Source: an uncultured bacterium
Lineage (GTDB): Bacteria; Cyanobacteriota; Vampirovibrionia; Gastranaerophilales; Gastranaerophilaceae
Direction of reading: 5' to 3'
Length of the DNA: 64,000 nucleotides
Assembly: GCA_902797985.1 (NCBI GenBank)
Contig: CADBUZ010000005.1
Span: forward strand, 62,001-126,000
The position numbers and the translations under genes are program-made. Shown here piece after piece: positions 26,601 through 35,292 of the stretch; the first letter of the stretch is position 1, and each line of letters opens with the position of its first letter. Below the pieces are notes generated by a model. The model had not been told where the DNA came from. It made no database searches and was given only the letters and a program-made list of their open reading frames with translations.

Positions 26601-27821
26601 TTATTTTAATTTATTCAAATCGTTTGATAATTGATTTAATATTTCTTTGGTTGTTCCTTTATTTAATAAAATAGATTGAACGGCAGTATTTACCAGTAAA
26701 TTTATATCCTTTTGTCCTTGTTGTTGTCTTAGGGCAGGAGTTATATGCTCAAGCTGTTTTGCACTATATTTTCTCGCTCTTGCCATAACATCCTTATCTG
26801 AATTATAAAATTCATCTTTTAACGAATATCTGTTAGTTGATATAACATTTGTCATTTTTGCCAATTCTAACTGATTTTTTTGATTTGTTAAATACAAACA
26901 AAAATCAAGGGCTTCTTTTTTATGTTTTGCTCTAACAGGAATTATAAAATTCATTAAAGAAAAATCATTTTGACCAAGCTTACCAACAATTTGTGGCGCA
27001 ACTTCTGTATTTTTATAAACATTAGGAGCATTATCTTTTATCATAGAAAGGAAATTTGCACCTCCTTGATAAAACACAACACTTTCTGACATATATTTTT
27101 CTAACGCTTCTTGATGAGTTTGGGTAATGCTTTCTGCAGGAATAAGTTTTTGTTGATATAACTTTTTATACATATTAAATACTTTTTGACTTTCTACAGA
27201 ATCAATATTATTAACCCCTACTCCGTATTTATTTAATATTTTAAGCATAGTGTCATTTTCAGTTATAGTAGGGAAATAAGCATACGCCCCCGTTTTTATT
27301 TTTATTGCTCTTGATATATTTGCAAGTTCATCATAAGTTTTTGGTATTTTATTCCCGCCCAGCAATTTTTTATTATAAATAGTTACTGCTGAGGTTGCAT
27401 ACCAAGGTATCGCGAAAAGTTTACCCTCATACTTTAATGATTTCACCACATCAGTATTAAATTCAACAAGCTTATCTTCAGGAATTTCTTCTAACGCACC
27501 CTTTTGCGCCAAAATTGCTGAAAAATCCGGATTTAAATTAACCAAATCAGGTGGATTATTACTCAAAATAGAAGCCAACGTTCTTTTCTCACCCTCTGAA
27601 AACGGTACATCTATCCATTTTATTTTAATATTAGGGTTTTGTGCTTCATATTCTTTGATTATTCCGTTCATATAATCAGAAAAATTAGCCATTTGTAAAG
27701 TCCATACAACAACCTCTGTTCTATTGTCAGCTAATTTTTTATTAAAAGAAAAAATACAGAATAAACTAACGATAAAAAGAAAAATTATAAATATATATTT
27801 GAATAACTTTCCATTTCCCAT
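26601..27821 (-). CDS. ABC-transporter sugar-type substrate-binding protein (family 1)
   Basis: 406 residues. An N-terminal hydrophobic segment (about 8-25) acts as signal anchor or signal peptide; no lipobox Cys is clear. The mature protein begins VVVWTLQMANFSDYM and contains the family-1 pattern NPPDLVNLNPDFSAILAQKGALEEI and IPWYATSAVTIYNKKLL. Such proteins deliver sugars or glycerol-phosphates to ABC permeases. No permease or ATPase gene is adjacent; it lies 25 bp downstream of lepA, so it is an orphan whose partners lie elsewhere. Confidence 0.88.
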   Translation of the reverse strand: MGNGKLFKYIFIIFLFIVSLFCIFSFNKKLADNRTEVVVWTLQMANFSDYMNGIIKEYEAQNPNIKIKWIDVPFSEGEKRTLASILSNNPPDLVNLNPDFSAILAQKGALEEIPEDKLVEFNTDVVKSLKYEGKLFAIPWYATSAVTIYNKKLLGGNKIPKTYDELANISRAIKIKTGAYAYFPTITENDTMLKILNKYGVGVNNIDSVESQKVFNMYKKLYQQKLIPAESITQTHQEALEKYMSESVVFYQGGANFLSMIKDNAPNVYKNTEVAPQIVGKLGQNDFSLMNFIIPVRAKHKKEALDFCLYLTNQKNQLELAKMTNVISTNRYSLKDEFYNSDKDVMARARKYSAKQLEHITPALRQQQGQKDINLLVNTAVQSILLNKGTTKEILNQLSNDLNKLK

Positions 27822-27846
27822 CTTTCACTTTCCAATTTTATTAGTA

Positions 27847-29649
27847 TTACTCTTCGTTTAAGCTCAAAACTGCCATGAATGCTTCTTGTGGCACTTCAAC
27901 CTTACCAACAGCCTTCATACGTTTTTTACCACGTTTTTGTTTTTCTAACAATTTACGTTTACGTGTGATATCACCACCGTAACACTTATCTAACACACTT
28001 TTTCTTAATGCTTTAATGTTTGTTCTTGCAATTACTCTTCCGCCGATTGCTGCCTGAATAGGAACTTCAAACATTTGCCGCGGAATAATTGTTTTCAACT
28101 TTTCTGTTAGTTTTTGACCAACATAAAAGGCACTATCTTCGTGACAGATAACGGATAATGCGTCAACCACTTCGCCTGCAAGCATTACATCTAACTTGAC
28201 AAGTTTTGAACGTTTATATTCCGCAAACTCATAATCTAAACTTGCATAACCTTTAGAACGTGATTTCAATTGGTCATAAAAATCAGTAATAACCTCAGAT
28301 AAAGGTATGTGATATATTAATTCTGCACGAACCTTATCTATATAATGCATATTTATAAAAATACCACGTTTTGTTTGAGATAAATCCATCAAAGTCCCAA
28401 CATAATCATTTGGAGTAATAATAGAAACTTTCACATAAGGTTCTTCTATATAATCTCTATATTGAGCTGGGGGTAAATTAGCAGGATTGTCAATCTCAAC
28501 TATTTCACCGTTTGTTTTATGCACCTTATAAATTACGGAAGGAGCCGTTGTAACGATAGATAAATCGTATTCTCTCTCCAATCTTTCTTGAGCAATTTCC
28601 ATATGAAGCATACCCAAAAATCCGCAACGGAAACCAAATCCTAATGCTGATGAGGTTTCTGGCTCAAATGTAATACTACTATCGCTTAGTTTAAGTTTTT
28701 CCAGTGCTTCTTTTAATTCATGATAGTCCTCATTATCAACAGGATAAAGCCCTGAAAATACCATTGGTAAAGCTTCTTTATATCCAGGTAGTGGTTCACT
28801 TGCAGGATTTTCTACATTAACAACAGTATCCCCGACAAACCTTGTAATCTCTTTTATTGAACCCGCAAAATAACCTACATCACCACAAACAAGTTCTTTT
28901 ACTTGAACTCTATTCGGAGTCATATAACCGAGTTCAACTATCTCATATTCCTTACCTGAGGCCATAAATCGAACTTTGTCCCCAAATCTCATTTTGCCAT
29001 CAACAATTTTAAAGAAACAGAGTGTTCCTAAATATTGATCGTACGCACTATCGAAAACCAATGCTCTAAGCGGTTTTTCAGAAGTATCCTCTGGCGGAGG
29101 CATAAATTCTACAATAGCTTCCAATACTTCTTCTATATTTTCACCGGTCTTAGCACTCACAGGAATTGCCATAGAAGCATCTATTCCTAACACTTCCTCT
29201 ATTTCTTGTTTTACTCTTTCAACATCTGCAGAAGGCAAATCAATTTTATTAATAACAGGTATAATTTCAAGATTTTGTTCTGCAGCTAAATACACATTTG
29301 CCAATGTTTGCGCCTCAACCCCTTGGGTTGCATCAACAATAAGCAGCGCACCTTCACATGCAGCAAGAGAACGTGAAACCTCATAAGAAAAATCAACGTG
29401 CCCGGGGGTGTCTATAAGATTTAGCACATAATCTTTTCCGTTTTTAGCTTTATAGTTCATCCTTGCAGCATTAAGCTTAATGGTAATCCCACGCTCACGT
29501 TCGATATCCATTGTGTCTAACAATTGGTCTTGCATATCACGTTGTGCAATTGTTCCTGTTGCCTCAAGCAACCTATCTGCAAGAGTTGATTTCCCATGAT
29601 CGATATGTGCTATTATACAAAAATTTCTTACATTCTCTCTGTATTTCAT
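27847..29649 (-). CDS. lepA: Elongation factor 4 (LepA)
   Basis: 600 residues, full length. GTPase motifs: [15 protein letters not shown] (G1), DTPGHVDF (G3), NKIDLPSAD (G4). The LepA-specific C-terminal domain ends in [18 protein letters not shown]. It back-translocates or rescues stalled ribosomes. The ATG at 29649 has no Shine-Dalgarno; TATAAT sits exactly 6 nt upstream. The palindromic element at 29671-29818 begins just 10 bp upstream of that -10. Confidence 0.98.
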   Translation of the reverse strand: MKYRENVRNFCIIAHIDHGKSTLADRLLEATGTIAQRDMQDQLLDTMDIERERGITIKLNAARMNYKAKNGKDYVLNLIDTPGHVDFSYEVSRSLAACEGALLIVDATQGVEAQTLANVYLAAEQNLEIIPVINKIDLPSADVERVKQEIEEVLGIDASMAIPVSAKTGENIEEVLEAIVEFMPPPEDTSEKPLRALVFDSAYDQYLGTLCFFKIVDGKMRFGDKVRFMASGKEYEIVELGYMTPNRVQVKELVCGDVGYFAGSIKEITRFVGDTVVNVENPASEPLPGYKEALPMVFSGLYPVDNEDYHELKEALEKLKLSDSSITFEPETSSALGFGFRCGFLGMLHMEIAQERLEREYDLSIVTTAPSVIYKVHKTNGEIVEIDNPANLPPAQYRDYIEEPYVKVSIITPNDYVGTLMDLSQTKRGIFINMHYIDKVRAELIYHIPLSEVITDFYDQLKSRSKGYASLDYEFAEYKRSKLVKLDVMLAGEVVDALSVICHEDSAFYVGQKLTEKLKTIIPRQMFEVPIQAAIGGRVIARTNIKALRKSVLDKCYGGDITRKRKLLEKQKRGKKRMKAVGKVEVPQEAFMAVLSLNEE

Positions 29650-29655
29650 AGTTTT

Positions 29656-29661
29656 ATTATA
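29656..29661 (-). promoter_or_regulatory. -10 element for a predicted leaderless mRNA of lepA
   Basis: On the minus strand TATAAT, then AAAACT, then the lepA ATG. Any -35 would fall inside the terminal repeat of the adjacent palindromic element. Confidence 0.6.
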
Positions 29662-29670
29662 TTATAAAAA

Positions 29671-29818
29671 TAAATTATAGTTTAGCGACGAACGAAGTTC
29701 GTCGCTAAACTATGGTCGTTAAGACGTTAAGTCGTTAAGACGTTAGGTTCATTTAGTCGGCAAAGCCGACTATTTTATAATAATATACTATCTGTTTAGC
29801 TCGCTAAACTATAATTTA
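29671..29818 (-). repeat. Palindromic element, copy A (148 bp, 18-bp terminal inverted repeats)
   Basis: Perfect 18-bp terminal inverted repeats (29671-29688 and 29801-29818; TAAATTATAGTTTAGCGA outward). Inside are a strong hairpin (GCGACGAAC/GTTCGTCGC), an 8-bp tandem array (CGTTAAG units, about 29714-29748) and a second hairpin AGTCGGC/GCCGACT. A second copy, inverted and longer, is at 42511-42696. Both copies lie in divergent promoter regions. No transposase is encoded; it could be a MITE-like or REP-like element. Confidence 0.85.
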
Positions 29819-29874
29819 CCTTTTGCATATTTATCTGTTATCATGTATCATGTAACTTGGGAGTATATTTATAT

Positions 29875-30345
29875 ATGAATTTAACACAATATGTAAACAC
29901 AGGATATGAAGCTTTGTTTGTCGCACTAACAGTTCCATTAATCGCACAAACAATAAAGTTTTCACTCCACCTTATTTTTGATAAGAAAATAGATTTTAGA
30001 TTATTTACAACTACAGGTGGTATGCCTAGCGCACACTCAGCATTCGTTGTAGGTTTATCCACAAGTGTAGGTTTAATCTGCGGGTTTAAATCTATTGCTT
30101 TTGCAATAGCAACAGTTAATGCTTTAGTTGTAATGTATGATGCAGCAGGTGTTCGTCGAGCTGCAGGCAAACAAGCTGCTTGCCTTAATAGAATAATTGA
30201 TGATTTCTACAAGCACGAAATTCAAGAAATAGGCGGAAAACTAAAAGAATTACTCGGACACACACCTCACCAAGTATTCTGGGGTGCAATCCTCGGTATT
30301 ATATACGCATATTATATGCACCAATGGTTTCTCGGTAAAATCTAA
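29875..30345 (+). CDS. DUF212 / divergent PAP2-family membrane protein
   Basis: 156 residues from the ATG at 29875 (GGGAG about 11 nt upstream); an upstream in-frame TTG at 29857 is less likely. Four membrane segments are seen, with the family motif GGMPSAHSAFVVGLS (about 46-60) and VMYDAAGVRRAAGKQA. The SAH and R motifs resemble PAP2 phosphatase residues, but enzyme activity of this divergent family is not established. It converges with rubrerythrin, and the two stops overlap by 4 bp. Confidence 0.9.
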   Translation: MNLTQYVNTGYEALFVALTVPLIAQTIKFSLHLIFDKKIDFRLFTTTGGMPSAHSAFVVGLSTSVGLICGFKSIAFAIATVNALVVMYDAAGVRRAAGKQAACLNRIIDDFYKHEIQEIGGKLKELLGHTPHQVFWGAILGIIYAYYMHQWFLGKI

Positions 30346-30878
30346 TAGTTTTCTGACTTAAGCGCAAAATATTCCTGTGGATGTGAACACGCAGGACAGC
30401 TTTTAGGTGCTGTTTTCCCTTTATGAACATATCCGCAATTCATACATATCCACTCTGCATCTTTTTCTGATTTAAACACAGTTTGATTTTCTATATTTGA
30501 TAAAAGCTTTTTATATCTCTTTTCATGTTCTGCTTCTACCTCAGATATTTCTGTGAATAATTTTGCGATATCGTCAAAACCTTCAGCTTCTGCTTCTTTT
30601 GCAAAACTTGGATACATTTCTCTTGCCTCATATCCCTCCGTTTTTATTGCTGATCTTAAATTTTCTTCTGTTGTTCCTATTTTATCTATAATTTTAAACC
30701 ATACTTTTGCATGCTCTCTTTCATTTTCAGCTGTTTCTTCAAATATTTTAGATATTTGTATATAACCTTCTTTTTTTGCTTTTGAAGCAAAATATGTATA
30801 TTTATTTCTTGCCTCTGATTCTCCCTTAAATGCCTCTTTTAAATTTTGCTCTGTTTTTGTTCCTTTTAATTTTTTCAT
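30342..30878 (-). CDS. rbr: Rubrerythrin
   Basis: 178 residues. Diiron four-helix domain with FKGESEARNKYTYF and ENEREHAKVW, repeated as KTEGYEAREMYPSF and SEVEAEHEKRY, giving the EXXH pairs. The C-terminal rubredoxin-like domain has ICMNCGYVHKG and SCPACSHPQ. It reduces hydrogen peroxide with NADH-derived electrons and is characteristic of anaerobes. Strong AAAGGAGT precedes ATG. Confidence 0.97.
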   Translation of the reverse strand: MKKLKGTKTEQNLKEAFKGESEARNKYTYFASKAKKEGYIQISKIFEETAENEREHAKVWFKIIDKIGTTEENLRSAIKTEGYEAREMYPSFAKEAEAEGFDDIAKLFTEISEVEAEHEKRYKKLLSNIENQTVFKSEKDAEWICMNCGYVHKGKTAPKSCPACSHPQEYFALKSENY

Positions 30879-30930
30879 TTTTTACTCCTTTCTATGGAGT
30901 TTACAAAATTTATATATTTTTTTCATCAAT

Positions 30931-30961
30931 AAAAAAGACATCCAATAAGGATGTCTTTTTT
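30931..30961. terminator. Terminator of the small 67-residue gene
   Basis: AAAAAAGACATCC, loop AATAA, GGATGTCTTTTTT: a strong hairpin with A and T tails, placed between the small gene (minus, ending 30981) and rubrerythrin's start region. Confidence 0.8.
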
Positions 30962-30980
30962 TATATATAAATAATAATAA

Positions 30981-31184
30981 TTAGTTATTACTCAAAACAA
31001 TTCTTAAAGTAGCCAAATTCTTAATTGACAACATTTTATGTTTATTACGTTGTGCTCTTGCAATTTCAAATATTCTAATTATTCTTTGTATTTCATCTAT
31101 ATCTTTTTGTGATTCAATTTTATAAACGTTTTCGATTGGATCTGCAACAACTGACATCATAGCGTTTAATTCTGTTTCTTTCAT
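30981..31184 (-). CDS. Small hypothetical protein
   Basis: 67 residues, helical and charged, with no membrane segment. AAGGAA precedes the ATG by about 7 nt, and a strong terminator follows the stop, so it looks like a true small gene. I recognise no family. Confidence 0.55.
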   Translation of the reverse strand: MKETELNAMMSVVADPIENVYKIESQKDIDEIQRIIRIFEIARAQRNKHKMLSIKNLATLRIVLSNN

Positions 31185-31304
31185 TATAAATTCCTTATAA
31201 AAATATATCCTATATCCTCTATATTTTTATAAAGTATTTGTTAATCTGAGAATTGCCTTTTATGTGAAGAAATGTTACAAAAGGAATAATATCCGGTTAG
31301 GTTA

Positions 31305-32441
31305 TTAGAATAATTTTTTATATGTTTCAAATAATTTTTTATGCATTTTAACATTATGAACACGAATATAATCAACATTGTGTTCAATTGCTAATGTATT
31401 AAGAGCCAATGTATAAATATCTTTTTCTTCATTTGAACTATCTTTTAAATTAAGTAAACTCTTTCTGGAAATTCCTGTCATAACAGGATAACCAAGAGAA
31501 AAAAATTCTTCAATTCTATTTATAATAACAAAGTTTTCTTCTAAATTCTTATCAAAACCAATTCCCGGATCAATTATTATAGACTCTACGCCATAATGTT
31601 TTGCAAGTGTTATTTGTCTATTAATATCGTAGAACACATCATCCATAATGTTTTCATATTCGACATTTTCAACCATATTCACTTCATTCCCTAAAGAATG
31701 CTGAATTACTAATGTCGCATTGTGCTCAGCCACAACCTTTGCTATTCTGGGATCATATTTTAACCCAGAAACATCGTTTATTATAGATGCACCCTTTCTT
31801 AAACATTCTTGCGCAACAAGAGAACTTCTTGTATCAATACTAATTGGAATATTGTACTTATCTTTTACGTATTCCAAAACAGGTACAATTTTCTTGATTT
31901 GTTCTTCGGATGAAACACCTTTTGTATTAGGTTTAGTTGATTCTGCCCCAATATCAATAATATCAGCACCGTCTTGTACAAGCTCATCAAAATGTTTTAC
32001 GGCCTTTTCAAACGAATTAAATTCTCCGCCATCCGAAAAGGAATTATCTGTAATATTTAAAATACCCACTATTTTTGTTTGTATTTGTTTTCTATTTAGC
32101 TGTTCTTCTATCTTATCAGCCAATATTTTCAAACCGAACGGCTGAAATCTCAATTTTTGTGCTATTTTACGAAGTTGAGAAAAACTACCCGATAAAATAG
32201 CATCAGATATTTCTTGTTTTCCTGTTATTACTTCTTTATGAGTGGCACAATCTGCACCTACAGACAATGCGACTTGTTTAAGAATATTTGCTTGCGGAAC
32301 AGTTAAACTGTATATTTTTAAATTCTTAAAAATTAATTTTTCAACGGCTTTATGTTTATATGAACTGTCAAAACCGATAAGTTCAAGCTCTTTTTCATAA
32401 TCATCAGTATTTATGGACTTTATTAAAAAATCACTACTCAC
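31305..32441 (-). CDS. folP: Dihydropteroate synthase with N-terminal extension
   Basis: 378 residues, GTG start with GAGGGG 4 nt upstream. The catalytic TIM barrel starts near residue 118 (VGILNITDNSFSDGG) and includes DIGAESTKP, SIDTR, NDVSG, DPGIGFDKN and a C-terminal IRVHNV. It makes dihydropteroate from p-aminobenzoate and pterin pyrophosphate. The first 115 or so residues are an extra domain absent from the usual 270-residue enzymes; it has LTVPQANILKQVALSVGADCATHKEVITG, seen in some anaerobe homologues. Its role is unknown. It lies 14 bp downstream of the small membrane gene. Confidence 0.93.
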   Translation of the reverse strand: MSSDFLIKSINTDDYEKELELIGFDSSYKHKAVEKLIFKNLKIYSLTVPQANILKQVALSVGADCATHKEVITGKQEISDAILSGSFSQLRKIAQKLRFQPFGLKILADKIEEQLNRKQIQTKIVGILNITDNSFSDGGEFNSFEKAVKHFDELVQDGADIIDIGAESTKPNTKGVSSEEQIKKIVPVLEYVKDKYNIPISIDTRSSLVAQECLRKGASIINDVSGLKYDPRIAKVVAEHNATLVIQHSLGNEVNMVENVEYENIMDDVFYDINRQITLAKHYGVESIIIDPGIGFDKNLEENFVIINRIEEFFSLGYPVMTGISRKSLLNLKDSSNEEKDIYTLALNTLAIEHNVDYIRVHNVKMHKKLFETYKKLF

Positions 32442-32454
32442 TGTTCCCCTCGAA

Positions 32455-32724
32455 TTATCTTATTTCATCTTTATGAAAAAAATGATAAAATTTTGTATTT
32501 TCATACCAGTAACAATATTTATCAGCAATAGGCTCAAGTGTCGCAGCAGTATATGCTAATACCTTCAACAAAATACCTCCGATATGAATTACCCCTAAGC
32601 CTAAAACATAAATCAATAAAATTTTAGCAATGGTAACTCCGAATAATGCAACGATATTTACCCAATGCATATACAACCAATATGCGACAGAACAACCTAA
32701 AACAAGATAAATCAATTTTTTCAT
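32455..32724 (-). CDS. Small membrane protein, unknown
   Basis: 89 residues from ATG at 32724, preceded by AGGGG at 10 nt; a GTG 20 codons upstream is less likely. Two to three hydrophobic segments (about 3-60), then a short cytoplasmic tail rich in aromatic residues and His (CYWYENTKFYHFFHK). It lies between the SRP RNA gene and folP on the same strand. I recognise no family. Confidence 0.6.
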   Translation of the reverse strand: MKKLIYLVLGCSVAYWLYMHWVNIVALFGVTIAKILLIYVLGLGVIHIGGILLKVLAYTAATLEPIADKYCYWYENTKFYHFFHKDEIR

Positions 32725-32841
32725 AAACACAAAACCCCTATTTATCAGATAGAACATTTCATTTATAAATAAAAACCGTGCCACTACCTATCGGCAAATG
32801 AAAGAAATTATCTCCAAAGATAATACCTCCTTCTTAAAAAT

Positions 32842-33046
32842 ACAACACCCGTAAAGGTTGCCTTAGTGCTGCTATGTTTCCATCCTGACACGGTTCGACA
32901 GATTACGCCATTATATCTTAAGTTATCAACGATACTATAATCTTCGACAACACTCACACAAGCCTCACAGTAGGCCCTGCACCTCGCTAAGCGTTCGAGT
33001 CGAGAGGTCCGCTATGTCCCCGTGGAGCACGGTCTGGTTTAAGTTT
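32842..33046 (-). ncRNA. ffs: Signal recognition particle RNA, large (Alu-containing) type
   Basis: On the minus strand the 3' part contains the invariant domain IV: GTCAGGATGGAAACATAGCAG with GGAA tetraloop and the AGCAGC/CAGG internal loop. The 5' part has CCGTGC and GGACATAGCGG-type Alu-domain motifs, giving about 205 nt or more, like Bacillus scRNA rather than the 114-nt 4.5S RNA. It binds Ffh for co-translational targeting. Ends are approximate. Confidence 0.93.
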
Positions 33047-33108
33047 ATCATGGGGATAACAATAACGCAATAATAAAACAAAGATTATTAAACTATTTTT
33101 ATACAATT

Positions 33109-33459
33109 CTATTTTCTTAAATTGCTTGCACCTTTGAGATAAACAAACTCAGGTATAAAATCTTCCTCACAATTGAGTACAACAAGAACTCTTAAACATT
33201 TTTTTAACGAATCAGGTACATTTAATTCATGGAAACACATCATTGCAACAGTATCCCAACCCAATTCAACTCTGGCATATTTTGCGGGGGATACTGCGTT
33301 TAAATCATCCGTAAGAGTGAAAATTGCATGTGAAATTTTATTTTTATCAATATTATTTTTTTTAATCATTTCTTTCAGAAGCTCAAGAGTAGCTTCTTTA
33401 ATGCTTTCTTCAGTATTTTCTTCTACTGTAATTGCACCTCTAATACCTTTTGTAATCAT
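33109..33459 (-). CDS. aroH: Chorismate mutase, AroH type
   Basis: 116 residues, the size of the trimeric Bacillus-type monofunctional enzyme. RGAITVEENT (7-16), FTLTDDLNAVSPAKYAR (about 47-63) and LRVLVVLNCEE match the AroH family, including active-site Arg7 and Arg90-region (CLRVLV) residues. It converts chorismate to prephenate for Phe/Tyr. It starts 1 nt after the fmt stop, so is co-translated. Confidence 0.93.
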   Translation of the reverse strand: MITKGIRGAITVEENTEESIKEATLELLKEMIKKNNIDKNKISHAIFTLTDDLNAVSPAKYARVELGWDTVAMMCFHELNVPDSLKKCLRVLVVLNCEEDFIPEFVYLKGASNLRK

Positions 33460-33460
33460 T

Positions 33461-34384
33461 CTAGCTCCTTAACCCGTTATACCAGTCACGAGCATACATT
33501 TCCCCTTTGCCCTCAGGTTTAACTTTTATTAAACGTAAACAACCCTCTCCTGTTTGCATTACAACACCGTCTTTGTCTGTTTTTACAATTTCTCCGATTT
33601 GACCTTGAACATTAGTATCCTCTACCCTTGTTTGCATAACTTTTATAATTTTTTCGTTATGAATAAAATATGCACTCGGAGATTTATACACACCTCTAAC
33701 AAGGTTATGAATATCTTTTGCTGATTTATTCCAATCTATAAGCGTTTCTTCCTTCTTTAATTTATCCGCCATACATACACCATCTTCACACTGCGGACAA
33801 GGAGATAATGTTTTATTATACAATCCAACTAATGTCTGTTCTAAAAGCTCAGGCGAATCCTCAGATATCTTAAGCCATAAATCTTCACATGTCATATCAT
33901 CAGGGATTTGAATTTTTTCTTGCATACATACATCCCCGCAATCAAGACCTAACTCGGTTATCATTGTGCAAATACCTGTTTCTGTATCACCATTTATTAT
34001 ACATCTTTGTATAGGATTTGCACCTCTATATTTTGGCAATAAAGATGCGTGCAAATTTATTGTTTCATATTTAGGAATATCAAGAACTTCTTGTGATAAT
34101 ATTTGACCAAAAGCAAAAGTCACAAAAAAATCAGGCTCATACTGCTTTAGAGCATCAATTATATCAGGTTCTTTTCTAATAGATTTCGGCTGATATATAG
34201 GTAATTTTTTTTCTAATGCATACTCTTTAATTGGAGAAGGTCTAAGGTGCTTCCCTCTGCCTGCCGGTTTATCAGGCTGTGTAACCACTGCCAAAACCTC
34301 AATTTTATCTGAATTATACAAATAATCTAATGATTTTACCCCAATATCAGGTGTTCCAAAAAATATTACTTTAATTTTATCCAC
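33461..34384 (-). CDS. fmt: Methionyl-tRNA formyltransferase
   Basis: 307 residues. FFGTPDIGVKSLDYL (9-22) and the HASLLPKYRGANPIQRCI segment with GETETGIC-like GDTETGIC mark the family; the C-terminal domain supplies tRNA binding. It formylates initiator Met-tRNA and partners with def, which overlaps its start by 1 nt. A Cys-rich segment CPQCEDGVCMADKL is present in the middle (about 200-215) and is not typical of Fmt. Confidence 0.95.
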   Translation of the reverse strand: MDKIKVIFFGTPDIGVKSLDYLYNSDKIEVLAVVTQPDKPAGRGKHLRPSPIKEYALEKKLPIYQPKSIRKEPDIIDALKQYEPDFFVTFAFGQILSQEVLDIPKYETINLHASLLPKYRGANPIQRCIINGDTETGICTMITELGLDCGDVCMQEKIQIPDDMTCEDLWLKISEDSPELLEQTLVGLYNKTLSPCPQCEDGVCMADKLKKEETLIDWNKSAKDIHNLVRGVYKSPSAYFIHNEKIIKVMQTRVEDTNVQGQIGEIVKTDKDGVVMQTGEGCLRLIKVKPEGKGEMYARDWYNGLRS

Positions 34385-34944
34385 TATTTACCTAATTCCT
34401 TATCTAATTCAGGTTCATCAAGAAGTCTATCTACCTCTACAGGAGGAAGATTGTGTTCTGCCATCACCTTATCAGCTTCAAACCTATTTGTAGTATGGTC
34501 AATAAACAAAATTCCGTCTAAATGGTCATTTTCATGCTGTATACATCTTGCTAATAATGTCCCGTCTTTTGCTTCCATCACAAAAGGTTTTCCGTTTCTA
34601 TCTAATGCTTTCACCATTACATCTTTGTAGCGTTTCACTTCTGTATAAGCTTCAGGAAAACTAAGACATCCTTCCTGAGACAAAACAGCTCCTGTTTTTT
34701 TAATTATTTTAGGATTAATAAACACCATTGGCTTCAAAGGTTCATCACCACTTGAACAATCAACCACAAAAACTCTTAGATTAACACCTATTTGAGGTGC
34801 TGCAAGTCCAACACCATTATTAACATACATTGTATCAAACATATCTTGAATAAGTGTTTTTATTTTACTTGAAACTTTATGCACTTCCTTTGAAGGTTCT
34901 CTCAATGATGGTGTGCCATATTCTAAAATCTTTTTTACTGCCAT
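34384..34944 (-). CDS. def: Peptide deformylase
   Basis: 186 residues. All three motifs are present: GVGLAAPQIGV, EGCLSFP (Cys metal ligand) and QHENDHLDG (HEXXH). It removes the N-formyl group from nascent proteins. The longer C-terminal tail resembles the type 1B/1A bacterial enzymes. GGGAAAAG precedes ATG. First gene of def-fmt-aroH. Confidence 0.97.
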   Translation of the reverse strand: MAVKKILEYGTPSLREPSKEVHKVSSKIKTLIQDMFDTMYVNNGVGLAAPQIGVNLRVFVVDCSSGDEPLKPMVFINPKIIKKTGAVLSQEGCLSFPEAYTEVKRYKDVMVKALDRNGKPFVMEAKDGTLLARCIQHENDHLDGILFIDHTTNRFEADKVMAEHNLPPVEVDRLLDEPELDKELGK

Positions 34945-35048
34945 TTTCTTTTCCCACTTAGTTTTTACTCTTAAATATTATAACATTTAAAAATTAGTAT
35001 TGACAATCTTAAAATTTTAATTAAAACATAATCGGAAGGATTAACAAA

Positions 35049-35216
35049 TTGTTTATAAAATCAGAAGAAAAAAAAGAAATAAAAAACACCACAACAGATG
35101 TTATTGCAAAGGATAAGAAATTAATAAAATACAAATCTTTACTAAGGATAATCGAAAGCATCCATATTTTGTTTTTCCCAAAAGCAAAAGAAGAACAGAC
35201 ATCAAACAATTCATAA
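35049..35216 (+). CDS. Possible small basic protein (TTG start)
   Basis: 55 codons from TTG at 35049, with GGAAGGA (35034-35040) 8 nt upstream, the strongest Shine-Dalgarno of this region, and a rho-independent terminator 32 bp after the stop. Content is Lys/Glu-rich with one short hydrophobic stretch (LLRIIESIHILFFP). It is divergent from def. There is no homology to rely on, so it may be a small protein or a chance ORF in a small RNA gene. Confidence 0.45.
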   Translation: MFIKSEEKKEIKNTTTDVIAKDKKLIKYKSLLRIIESIHILFFPKAKEEQTSNNS

Positions 35217-35247
35217 TATCATATCTACATAGGGAAAATAAAGAAGA

Positions 35248-35276
35248 AAGACCGCTCTTTACGGGCGGTCTTTTTT
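35248..35276 (+). terminator. Terminator of the small plus-strand gene
   Basis: AAGACCGC, 8-nt loop, GGCGGTCTT and T6. Also usable on the minus strand after the HlyD gene only if read through; the T-run favours the plus strand. Confidence 0.75.
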
Positions 35277-35292
35277 ATAATAATTACTCATA

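Noticed and set aside
34999-35030. TTGACA-based promoter for the small TTG gene
   Set aside because: The nearest TATAAT-like hexamer (CATAAT) is 21 nt away, beyond usual spacing.
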